A stretch of DNA of 64,000 bases from JASHPR01 sp963833885. GTDB taxonomy: Bacteria; Actinomycetota; Actinomycetes; Streptosporangiales; Streptosporangiaceae. A program made the translations under genes and the position numbers. Position 1 is the stretch's first letter. Each line of letters begins with the position of its first letter. Below, in pieces: positions 39,519 through 47,409 of the stretch. The stretch covers positions 111,768 to 175,767 of the forward strand of contig CAWHZU010000012.1 in assembly GCA_963833885.1 (NCBI GenBank), read 5' to 3'. The notes under the pieces are model-generated. The model had not been told where the DNA came from. It saw only the letters and a program-made list of their open reading frames with translations, and ran no database searches.

Positions 39519-40817
39519 TCAAACGGCTGGGTCGGCCACCCGGGCCAGGAAGAGCGGCTCCCCGGTCTGCGTGTCGGTCACCAGCAGCACGTACGGCCGG
39601 TCGAACGCGACGCCGCCCCGCGGCACGGATATCGCGGTCGGGGTTATGCCGACCGCCGTTGCGGCGCTGCCCACGGTGCCCTTCCCGGTCACGGCCAGCG
39701 TGGCCGCGTGCTGTACGAGACCGATGCAGCAGGCCTGCGGCGACAGGCCGGTGAAGTCGGCGCCGCTGTTGAACGCCACGCTCATGCCCAGGCCGGCCAG
39801 CAGGTTCCCCAGGCTCGCCGAGGAGCGCAGGCTGACCTTGGGCAGCACGATGTCGGTCAGCCCGCCACCGGTCCTCGGCATCGCGAACGCCCCGGCGATG
39901 CCGCTCAGGGTCTGCGCCGACAGCGCCGGGCAGCCGCCGGACCCGGAGTCGGGGAGCAGCGCGGTCATCGCCAGCTTCCCGCCGCGGTACGGCAGTGACA
40001 CGGCGGTCCACCCGCCCGCGCTGACCATCCGGAACGCGCCGCCGTGCAGGAATTCGGCACTGACCTGCCGCCCCGTCGCCGTGGTGAATTGCCCCGGCCT
40101 GGTCTGGCTGGCCGGGAACGGCGCAGACCAGTCCGCGTCCAGGTACAGGGCGTCGGTCAGCACCCAGGCGATGCCTCTCAGGCTGTCCGGCCCAAGCAGC
40201 TGCGGGATGTGATCCCGCGTGGCCGTGGCGATCGCGGCGTCGATCTGCCGGGCCGCCGCGGCGGGATCGGTGAGCAGCGGGGCCCGCCCGACCGTCGCGC
40301 CGTACCCGGCGGCCACGGCGCGGGTGTAGCTGGGCAGCGGCTCCATCCTGGGGTTGGTCCAGACCCGGTCGCTGCCGGCCACGGTGACGCCGGGCCCGTC
40401 CAGGCCGCGCAGGGCGGCCGACCGGGCGTGCAGCGCCGCGTCGAGTCCGGCGCCAACGGCCGGGAGGTGCAGCACCGCCCGCATCGCCCGCGCGGTGCTT
40501 CCCCGCGCGCCCAGGTACGCCATCCCGAGGCCGGTCGCGAGGCTTTCCGGGGACAGCACGATGTTCGCGTGCGGGTCCCGGCGGCACCAGGCACCGAGCA
40601 CGTTGAGCCCGAACGCGGTGTCGGCAGCCCCGAGGGCTCGCGGGGTGACGGCCAGTGACCTGGCCGTCACCCCGCGGCTGACCGCCGTTGGCTGCGGCCG
40701 TGCCGCCACAGCCTGCCCGCAACCGGCGGCCGTGATCACAGCCGCGGCAACACCGGCCGTGATCCGTATCCCGGACCCCATGCCAATCAGACGGCCCGCA
40801 GCGGCCGGCCGTTGCAT
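39519..40817 (-). CDS. Bacterial serpin, exported
   Basis: A 432-residue serine-protease inhibitor homologue. A hydrophobic N-terminal segment (GIRITAGVAAAVITAAGCGQ) suggests export, perhaps as a lipoprotein with a weak box. Serpin landmarks are NIVLSPESLATGLGMAYLGA, VWTNPRMEPLPSYTRAV, LTDALYLDADWSAPF and the C-terminal FDRPYVLLVTDTQTGEPLFL. The reactive-loop hinge reads KGTVGSAATAVG and the loop ITPTAISVPR, putting a small residue (Thr/Ala) at P1, as in elastase-like targets; small residues at P15-P9 fit an inhibitory serpin. ATG 40817 was chosen; ATG 40781 is an alternative. It may be cotranscribed with the esterase. Confidence 0.87.
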   Translation of the reverse strand: MQRPAAAGRLIGMGSGIRITAGVAAAVITAAGCGQAVAARPQPTAVSRGVTARSLAVTPRALGAADTAFGLNVLGAWCRRDPHANIVLSPESLATGLGMAYLGARGSTARAMRAVLHLPAVGAGLDAALHARSAALRGLDGPGVTVAGSDRVWTNPRMEPLPSYTRAVAAGYGATVGRAPLLTDPAAAARQIDAAIATATRDHIPQLLGPDSLRGIAWVLTDALYLDADWSAPFPASQTRPGQFTTATGRQVSAEFLHGGAFRMVSAGGWTAVSLPYRGGKLAMTALLPDSGSGGCPALSAQTLSGIAGAFAMPRTGGGLTDIVLPKVSLRSSASLGNLLAGLGMSVAFNSGADFTGLSPQACCIGLVQHAATLAVTGKGTVGSAATAVGITPTAISVPRGGVAFDRPYVLLVTDTQTGEPLFLARVADPAV

Positions 40818-40878
40818 CCCAGCGGAACTTTTATCCGCACCCGCGGGGGGCTCCGCCCCCCGCGTACCCCCCAAAGTC

Positions 40879-40942
40879 AAACCCCGAAGGTCAAACCCAA
40901 CCCCAAAATCAAACCCCGAAGGTCAAACCCAACCCCAAAATC
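40879..40942. repeat. 32-bp tandem repeat at hydrolase stop codon
   Basis: Two identical 32-bp units (starting AAACCCCGAAGGTCAAACCC) lie at 40879-40910 and 40911-40942, with partial copies on either side. The array runs into the stop codon of the alpha/beta hydrolase and keeps the GGTTTGA of its 3' end. All pyrimidine runs are on one strand. Confidence 0.9.
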
Positions 40943-41657
40943 AAACCCCTGGATCAAACCCTTCCGCGGTGAGCTCCAGCAGCAGGCTGGCCAGCTCATC
41001 CGGCCGGTTATTGGGGATCATGTGGTTTGTGGCGATTTCCCGGTAGCGCCAGGCGGGCGACTGCCGGACCCTGTCGGCGGCGGCCCAGAACGGCCCGCCA
41101 GGCTCGGGTCTCGGCTCCCCCGTCGCCTTGATGTACGTACGGGTGAACGGCCATTCCTCCAGCGGGCGCGGCAGCCGGACCGGCTCGGTGAAGCAGCCGG
41201 CCTGCGGCGTGCGCCGGGCATTGGCCCACTCAGCCTCGGCCGGGTCGTCGTACTCGCGCGGTGCCGACGGCACCAGCCAGTCGCCGCCGAGCACGCCCGC
41301 GCCGTGGCCGCCGGTGTTCCCGGACACGCTGTCGCCGTCGCCGGGCACGAACGCGTCGAGGAACACCAGGTGCGCGACCCGGTCTCCGACGTGCTCGAGC
41401 GCGCCGGTGACCACGAACCCGCCGTACGACCAGCCGAGCAGCACGATGTCGCGAAGGTCCTCGTAGAGCACGGTGTTAACCACGTCGGTGACGTGCGTCG
41501 TCAGGCAGACCTGCGGGCTGGTCAGGTGCGCGCGTTCGCCGATGCCGGTGAGGCTCGGCGTGAATACCTCGTGCCCGGCCGCCCGCAGCGGGCCGCGGAC
41601 CTTGCGGAAGCCGTACGAGCCGCCCCAGGCTCCGTGTACCAGAACAAAGATCGCCAT
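40941..41657 (-). CDS. Alpha/beta-fold hydrolase
   Basis: A 238-residue cytosolic hydrolase. It has the oxyanion motif FVLVHGAWGGSYGF, nucleophile elbow VLLGWSYGGFVVTG, probable acid in LVFLDAFVPGDGDS and histidine in ATNHMIPNNRPDELA. The pattern fits the salicylate-esterase/hydroxynitrile-lyase-like group of small plant-type esterases (often named alpha/beta fold hydrolase in actinomycetes). It is divergent from the LuxR/LAL regulator by 44 bp, and its stop codon abuts the 32-bp repeats. Substrate is unknown. Confidence 0.85.
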   Translation of the reverse strand: MAIFVLVHGAWGGSYGFRKVRGPLRAAGHEVFTPSLTGIGERAHLTSPQVCLTTHVTDVVNTVLYEDLRDIVLLGWSYGGFVVTGALEHVGDRVAHLVFLDAFVPGDGDSVSGNTGGHGAGVLGGDWLVPSAPREYDDPAEAEWANARRTPQAGCFTEPVRLPRPLEEWPFTRTYIKATGEPRPEPGGPFWAAADRVRQSPAWRYREIATNHMIPNNRPDELASLLLELTAEGFDPGV

Positions 41658-41701
41658 GTGGCTGAACCCCTCACCCGTTTCTGCCTGGCATCCTAGACAT
41701 C

Positions 41702-44700
41702 GTGACCGTCAGTTTCCTCAGCCCGAGCCTGGTCGGCAGGGCAGGCGAGCTCGCCGCGCTGGATGCCGCGCTCGCCATGGCGGGCAGCGGTGAGCCGTCC
41801 GCCGTGCTGATCGGCGGGGAGGCGGGGGTCGGCAAGTCCCGGCTGGTGAACGAGTTCGCCGAGCGGTCACGGCAGGCGGGCGCCCGGGTGCTGGCCGGGG
41901 GCTGCCTCGAGCTCGGCGCCGACGGCCTGCCGTTCGCCCCGTTCACCTCGGTGCTCCGGGAGCTCGTCCGCGACCTCGGCGCCGACGGCGTGGCCGGGCT
42001 GCTGCCGGCCGGGGCGACCAGGGAACTGGCCCGGCTGCTGCCGGAGTTCGGCGAGCCCGCCGGGTCGGACGACGCGGGTGCCGCCCGGGCGCGGCTCTTC
42101 GAGCAGATGCTGATCCTGCTCGAGCAGCTCGCCGACCGTGGCCCGCTGGTGCTGATCGTCGAGGACGCGCACTGGGCCGACCGGTCAACCAGGGACCTGC
42201 TGGAGTTCCTGATCCGCAACCAGCGCACGATCGGCGGCCTGCTGATCGTTGTCACATACCGGTCCGACGACCTGCACCGCACCCACCCGCTGCGGCCGCT
42301 GCTCGCCGAGCTCGGTCGGCTCGACTGGGCGCGGCGGATCGAGCTGGGCAGGCTCACCCGGGCCGACACCGACGAGCTCGTGGCCAGGATCACCGGCAGC
42401 GAGCCGCGCGAGGATGCGGCCCGAGCCGTGTACCGCCGCACCGAGGGCAACCCGCTGTTCGTCGAGGCGCTGATCGGCGACGGCGAGCCGGATTCCGGCC
42501 TGCCCGAGTCGCTGCGCGACCTGCTGATCGCCGGGGTGCGGCGGCTGCCCGAGCCGACCCAGGATGTGGTCAGGATTGCGAGCGCCGGCGGCGAGCAGGT
42601 CGGCCACGCGCTGCTGGCGGCGGTCGTCGGCCTCGACGACACGGCGCTCGCCAGCGCGCTGCGCCCGGCCGTGGCCGCGAATGTGCTGCTGGCCGGCTCT
42701 GACAGCTATTCGTTCCGGCACGCGCTGATCCGCGAGGCGGTGCACGACGAGCTGCTGCCCGGCGAACGTGGCGGGCTGCACGGCCGGTTCGCCAGGGCCA
42801 TCGAGGGCGACCCGCTGCTCGTCCCGCCGGGCCGGGCCGCGGTGGAGCGGGCCTACCACTGGTACGCCGCCCTGGACCCGGGCTGGGCCCTGATCAGTGC
42901 GTGGCAGGCGGCGGCGGAGTCCGGCCGGGCGCTCGCCCACGCCGAGCAGCTCGCGATGCTCTCCCGGGTGCTCGAGCTGTGGGACCGCGTGCCCGACGCC
43001 GCCGACCGGATCGGCGCCGACCACGTGGCGGTGCTGGAGGCGGCGACCGGCACCGCCGAACTGGCCGGGGAGTACGACCGGGGGGTGGCCCTCGCCACCG
43101 GGGCGCTGAAGGAGGTCGACTCCGGCGCCGAGCCAGTGCGGGCCGCGTTGCTGTACAGCCTCCGCGGTCACCTGGCGAAGATGGCCGGCCGCGAAGACTA
43201 CGCCAAGGACCTGATGGAGGCGGTCCGGCTGGTTCCGGCCGACGCGCCGCCCGCGGCCCGGGCCCGGGTGCTGGAGGCGGCCGCCCACGACATCCATCAC
43301 CGGGAAGGCTTTGACCCAGCCGAGGCCCGGGCCCGCGCCGAGGAGGCGGTGGCCGTGGCCCGGCAGGCCGGCGACCCCGAGATCGAGGCCATGGCACTGG
43401 TCGCGCTCGCCTGCGCCGAGCCGTCCACCGCCACCCTGGAGCGGAACCGGGCGCTGCTGGCGGAGGCCCGCGCGGCGGCGACCCGGGCCAAGGCCTACCA
43501 GCCGCTGCTAAGGGTCGCGATCACCGAGTCGGACATACTGGAGGGCCTCGGCGAGCACGAGCTCGCCGCCGCTGTGGCCCGCGAGGGCGTTGCGGCGGCG
43601 GTCGAGTACGGCCTGGCCCGGACGTCCGGCGTGACCCTGGCCATCAACCTGGCCGAGCCGCTGGTCTCGCTGGGCCGGTGGGACGAGGCGGCCGAGGTCA
43701 TCGAGCGCGCGCTGGAGTTCATGCCGCCGCGGGTGGGGCGGTCGTCGGTGTGGCGGCTGGCCGGTGACCTGGCGCTGGGCCGGGGCGATCTGACCGCCGC
43801 GGCCGCACGCGCCGCCTCGGTCCGGGCGGCGCTGGACGGCGTCCGGTACAAGGACGAGCATCAGCTGCCGATGGCCCGGCTGGAGTCCGAGGTGCGGCTG
43901 GCGGAGGGCCGGCCGAGCGAGGCTATGGCCGCGGTCGAGGAGCCGCTGGACCGCTACAACGTGTCGGCCAGCCCCCGGTATGGGTGGCCGCTGCTGGTCG
44001 CGGGCGTCCGGGCCTGCCTGGCCGCCGCCGCGGCCGGTGACCAGGCGCTGGCCAGAAGGGCGGCGGCGCTGCGGGAGCGCATGCGCACCGAAGCGGGCAA
44101 GCTGGTGCCCGACGGGGTGAGCCAGTCGGCACACCGGCTGACGTTCGCCGCCGAGATGGCGCGCGCCGACCTGCGGGATCCCGGCGACCTCGCCGCGTGG
44201 GATGAGGCGGCGCGGGCGTGGGAGACGGCCAGCGAGCCGTACCCGATGGCCATGGCGCTGCTGCGGGCCGGCGAGGCGGCGCTCGCCGCCGGTGACCACG
44301 ACGGCGGCGCGCAGCGGCTGCGCCGGGCCGCGAAGCTGGCGGGACGCCTCGGCGCCGGCGCGCTGAGCGACGACATCGCCCTGCTCGCCAGGCGCGGCAG
44401 GGTCGGCCTCGGCAGCCAGGACGACGATCCCGGCGCGGCAGGCACCGGGCCGGCGCAGCAGGATCGGCTCGGGCTCACCGCACGCGAGTTCGAGGTGCTG
44501 CGCCTGGTGGCGGCCGGGCGGAGCAACCGCGAGATCGCCGCCGAGCTGTTCATCTCGGCGAAGACGGCGAGCGTGCACGTGTCCAACATCCTCGGCAAGC
44601 TCGGGGTGGCGAGCCGTGGCGAGGCCGCCGCGACCGCCCACCGGCTGCGCCTCTTCGACTCGTTCCCGGCTACCGGGGACCTCGACGGCGGAACAGCCGG

Positions 44701-44710
44701 AAGGCGATGA
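41702..44710 (+). CDS. LuxR/LAL-family AAA transcriptional regulator
   Basis: A 1002-residue cytosolic regulator. The N-terminal NTPase has Walker A GGEAGVGKSRLVN and Walker B LVLIVEDAHWADRS with the sensor region VVTYRSDDLHRTHPLRP. A central helical, TPR-like region runs from about residue 350 to 900. The C-terminal LuxR DNA-binding domain reads LGLTAREFEVLRLVAAGRSN then REIAAELFISAKTASVHVSN. The size and order are those of LAL regulators (MalT-like), which activate metabolic or antibiotic genes. The only start is GTG, with no ribosome site. Its target is unknown; the divergent hydrolase gene is a candidate. Confidence 0.92.
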   Translation: MTVSFLSPSLVGRAGELAALDAALAMAGSGEPSAVLIGGEAGVGKSRLVNEFAERSRQAGARVLAGGCLELGADGLPFAPFTSVLRELVRDLGADGVAGLLPAGATRELARLLPEFGEPAGSDDAGAARARLFEQMLILLEQLADRGPLVLIVEDAHWADRSTRDLLEFLIRNQRTIGGLLIVVTYRSDDLHRTHPLRPLLAELGRLDWARRIELGRLTRADTDELVARITGSEPREDAARAVYRRTEGNPLFVEALIGDGEPDSGLPESLRDLLIAGVRRLPEPTQDVVRIASAGGEQVGHALLAAVVGLDDTALASALRPAVAANVLLAGSDSYSFRHALIREAVHDELLPGERGGLHGRFARAIEGDPLLVPPGRAAVERAYHWYAALDPGWALISAWQAAAESGRALAHAEQLAMLSRVLELWDRVPDAADRIGADHVAVLEAATGTAELAGEYDRGVALATGALKEVDSGAEPVRAALLYSLRGHLAKMAGREDYAKDLMEAVRLVPADAPPAARARVLEAAAHDIHHREGFDPAEARARAEEAVAVARQAGDPEIEAMALVALACAEPSTATLERNRALLAEARAAATRAKAYQPLLRVAITESDILEGLGEHELAAAVAREGVAAAVEYGLARTSGVTLAINLAEPLVSLGRWDEAAEVIERALEFMPPRVGRSSVWRLAGDLALGRGDLTAAAARAASVRAALDGVRYKDEHQLPMARLESEVRLAEGRPSEAMAAVEEPLDRYNVSASPRYGWPLLVAGVRACLAAAAAGDQALARRAAALRERMRTEAGKLVPDGVSQSAHRLTFAAEMARADLRDPGDLAAWDEAARAWETASEPYPMAMALLRAGEAALAAGDHDGGAQRLRRAAKLAGRLGAGALSDDIALLARRGRVGLGSQDDDPGAAGTGPAQQDRLGLTAREFEVLRLVAAGRSNREIAAELFISAKTASVHVSNILGKLGVASRGEAAATAHRLRLFDSFPATGDLDGGTAGRR

Positions 44711-44771
44711 ACCCCAGTGCGATACCGAAGACAAGCCAGGGCAGCAGCATGACCAGGTCACCGCGGGTCAT
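44670..44771 (-). CDS. Small single-helix membrane peptide (tentative)
   Basis: A 33-residue open frame starting MTRGDLVMLLPWLV and continuing into FGIALGFIAFRLFRRRG: one transmembrane helix with a basic cytoplasmic tail. AAGG lies about eight bases before the ATG. It overlaps the 3' end of the LAL gene on the opposite strand by 41 bases. The hydrophobic/basic pattern is convincing, but no homologue is known to me and it could be chance. Confidence 0.4.
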   Translation of the reverse strand: MTRGDLVMLLPWLVFGIALGFIAFRLFRRRGPR

Positions 44772-44899
44772 CTGCGCCGCCTTATCTGCCGGGACTAGTG
44801 CCACTAAGCTCTCGCGTCGGGATGCTGGACCGTTGGAGGCGCCGTGATAACCGTGTGGAGCCGCGGCCTTACGGTCAGGCAGGAGGGGGGTGCGCGGCC

Positions 44900-45595
44900 A
44901 TGGCCGCCACAGTGCTGCTGGTGGAGGACGAGCGCAAGCTGCGGGAGCTGATCCGCTCATATCTGGAGGGGGCCGGGTTCACGGTTCTGTCCACGGAGTC
45001 GGGAGCGGAGGCGCTCACGCTGGCCGCCTCGGCATCGCCGGACCTGGTGATCCTCGACCTCGGGCTGCCGGACGTGCCGGGCGAGGTCGTCGCCAGCGAG
45101 GTCCGCGCCGCCGGGAATACACCGATCCTGATGCTCACCGCCAAGGCGGCCGAGGAGGACCGGATCGCCGGCCTGGAACTCGGCGCCGACGACTACGTGA
45201 CCAAGCCGTTCAGCCCCCGCGAGCTGGTGCTGCGGGTCCAGGCGATCCTGCGCCGCGGCGGACCCGTCACCGGGCCGGGCCGCGCCTCCTACGGCGACGG
45301 TGCCCTGGTGATCGACGAGTCACAGCGGCAGGTCGTGGCGCGCGGCACCACCGTGGACCTCACCCCGACCGAGTGGGGCATCCTGGTGGCGCTGGCCACC
45401 GTCCCGGGCCGGGTGTACTCGCGGTTCGAGCTGATCAACCGGGTGCGGGGCTACGAGTTCGAGGGGTACGAACGCACCGTCGACTCGCACGTGAAGAACC
45501 TGCGCCGCAAGATCGAGGAGGAGCCGGCCAACCCCAGGATCGTCCAGACAGTGCTGGGCGGCGGTTACCGGCTGGGCCTCACCCGCGATGGCTGA
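44900..45595 (+). CDS. OmpR-family response regulator
   Basis: A 231-residue regulator. The receiver has VLLVEDERKLREL, phospho-acceptor Asp in LVILDLGLPDVPG, ILMLTAKAAEEDRI and YVTKPFSPREL. The C-terminal winged helix has LTPTEWGILVALATVPGRVY, then VDSHVKNLRRKIEEEPANPR and VQTVLGGGYRLGL. ATG at 44900 follows a rich AGGAGGGGGG nine bases upstream; the frame opens 34 codons earlier without a receiver sequence. It overlaps the kinase gene by eight bases. The pair probably senses envelope state; no specific target is visible. Confidence 0.93.
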   Translation: MAATVLLVEDERKLRELIRSYLEGAGFTVLSTESGAEALTLAASASPDLVILDLGLPDVPGEVVASEVRAAGNTPILMLTAKAAEEDRIAGLELGADDYVTKPFSPRELVLRVQAILRRGGPVTGPGRASYGDGALVIDESQRQVVARGTTVDLTPTEWGILVALATVPGRVYSRFELINRVRGYEFEGYERTVDSHVKNLRRKIEEEPANPRIVQTVLGGGYRLGLTRDG

Positions 45596-46946
45596 CGGCG
45601 GCGCCGGGCCGCCGCAGCGTCCCGCCGCCCGCGGTGAGGCGCTGGGCCTGCGGCTGGCGCTGGCGTTCCTCGCGGTGGCGCTCGCAGCGGTCGCCCTGCT
45701 GGCCGGCCTGACCGCGGCCTTTGCCGCCGCGGACGTGTCGGGCCTGGCCAGCAGGCAGCGCCAGGAGCTCACCACCGCGATCGCGGTGGCCGCCGCGGCC
45801 GCGCGGGAAGGTAGCGACAGCTGGTCGTCGGCCGACCTGTCCCCCGTGCTTGACCTCGCCGCACGCACCGGCGCGGAGGTCCAGATCCGCGACAAGGCGG
45901 GCCGGGTGGTGGCGCACTCGCCCGGGTTCGCCGCGCAGGCGTCGGCTCCGCAGTTCAGCGCGACGGCCATGGTGCGGGGCATGACGGTCGGCCGGGTTCT
46001 GGTCAGGTTCACCGGTTCCGGCCTCGGCGGCGCCGACCGGGGCCTGCAGATCGCGCTGCTGCGGGCCATCTCCGGCGCTGCCGGGGTGGCGGCCCTGTTG
46101 GCACTGCTGACCGGGCTGGCGGTGGCCCGGCGGATCACCCGCCCGGTCGAGCGGATCATCACCGTGACCAGGGCCATGGGGCGCGGGGAGCGCACCGCCC
46201 GGGTCGGCCAGGTCACCGCGCCAGCCGAGCTGCGCGAACTGGCGACCGCCTTCGATCAGATGGCCGACGCGCTGGCGCGCCAGGAGCAGCTGCGCAGGGA
46301 TCTGGTCGCCGACGTGGCCCATGAGCTCCGCACCCCGGTCGCGGTGCTGCAGGCCGGGCATGAGGCCATGCTGGACGGGGTTGCCGAGCCCACCCCGGAA
46401 CAGCTGGCCTCGCTGCGCGACGAGGTGCTGCGGCTGGCGAACATGGTCAACGACCTGCAGACCCTTGCAGCCGCCGACGCCGCGGCGCTGCACCTGTCGC
46501 AGCACCGCTGCGACTTGGCCAACCTGGCCGACGACGCCGTCGCCAGCCTGATCGGCCGATTCGAAGCGGCCGGGATCATCCTGGAGCGGCGCTTCGCCGA
46601 GGCCGATGTGCTGGCCGATCCCCGCTGGCTGCACCAGCTGATCATGAATCTGCTGACGAACGCGCTGAAGTTCACCCCGGAGGGCGGCCAGGTCACGGTC
46701 GAGGTAAGCCCCGCCGGGCCGGGCGCGGTGCTGACGGTGACCGACACCGGGATCGGGATACCCGCCGACGAGCTGCCCCATGTGTTCGACCGGTTCTGGC
46801 GCGGCCGCCAGGCCGCGCAGATCTCCGGCAGCGGCATCGGCCTCGCCGTCGCCGCCGAGCTGGCCCAGGCGCACGGCGGGCAGCTGACCGCCAGCAGCGA
46901 GCCGGCGCAGGGAACCGTGATGACGCTGACCCTGCCCCGCGCCTAG
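45588..46946 (+). CDS. Sensor histidine kinase, HAMP type
   Basis: A 452-residue inner-membrane kinase and partner of the preceding regulator. Helix 1 is at about residues 20-45 and helix 2 at 160-180, bracketing a 110-residue sensing domain. A HAMP domain (VARRITRPVERIITVTRAMG) leads to the H-box DVAHELRTPVAVLQ, N-box NLLTNALKFTPEGG, G1 DTGIGIPADELP, F-box FDRFWRG and G2 GSGIGLAVAAELA. ATG overlaps the regulator by eight bases (ATGGCTGA). The stop sits in the loop of a strong hairpin. Confidence 0.93.
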   Translation: MADGGAGPPQRPAARGEALGLRLALAFLAVALAAVALLAGLTAAFAAADVSGLASRQRQELTTAIAVAAAAAREGSDSWSSADLSPVLDLAARTGAEVQIRDKAGRVVAHSPGFAAQASAPQFSATAMVRGMTVGRVLVRFTGSGLGGADRGLQIALLRAISGAAGVAALLALLTGLAVARRITRPVERIITVTRAMGRGERTARVGQVTAPAELRELATAFDQMADALARQEQLRRDLVADVAHELRTPVAVLQAGHEAMLDGVAEPTPEQLASLRDEVLRLANMVNDLQTLAAADAAALHLSQHRCDLANLADDAVASLIGRFEAAGIILERRFAEADVLADPRWLHQLIMNLLTNALKFTPEGGQVTVEVSPAGPGAVLTVTDTGIGIPADELPHVFDRFWRGRQAAQISGSGIGLAVAAELAQAHGGQLTASSEPAQGTVMTLTLPRA

Positions 46947-46960
46947 TCGACGCGGGGCAG
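46932..46960 (+). terminator. Hairpin spanning the kinase stop codon
   Basis: CTGCCCCGCG (46932-46941) and CGCGGGGCAG (46951-46960) form a perfect 10-bp stem whose nine-base loop contains the TAG stop. Probable factor-independent or Rho-assisted terminator of the two-component operon. Confidence 0.6.
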
Positions 46961-47409
46961 CGACCAGCAGCCCGGACCCCCGTCGCTCAAACCCCGTGGC
47001 CAGAGATAGCTGGCGGTGCCCGACGCCGCGACCGCGGCTCGCGTCAACGCCGACCGCCACCCTGCTCTCACCGGTCACGCCCCCCGCTCGACCGGAAGGT
47101 GGCAACCCGCGTTTCGCTGGCGGGCACCGCCTGCTACCCCCGTGGACGGCATCCGGTCGTGGCGGCTGCCGCCCGTCCTCGCGGTAAACACGACACCAGC
47201 GCGGTGCAGCCGGAGTGCAGACCTTGTGTACGAGATGTGGAGCCCTCCGCATTAACGGCCGAAAACGGCTCAGTCCGGCGAACACCGGATACGGAAAACA
47301 TGCAGGTCAAGTGGTGATACGTGGGCACGGCGCGGCGCCCTCGGCGGTACGCTGTCGTTGCCCGGGCGTCCGTTACGCCCAGGCGTGAACCCCGACGCGG
47401 AGGGGACCC
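46961..47409. other. 449-bp intergenic region, no gene recognised
   Basis: Between the kinase terminator and the AAA ATPase gene no frame with good codon bias is seen on either strand. The right half is AT-richer around 47240-47310 (GCATTAACGGCCGAAAACGG, CGGAAAACATGCAGG) and may hold the ATPase promoter. Short frames of 60-80 codons occur but look like chance. Confidence 0.5.
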
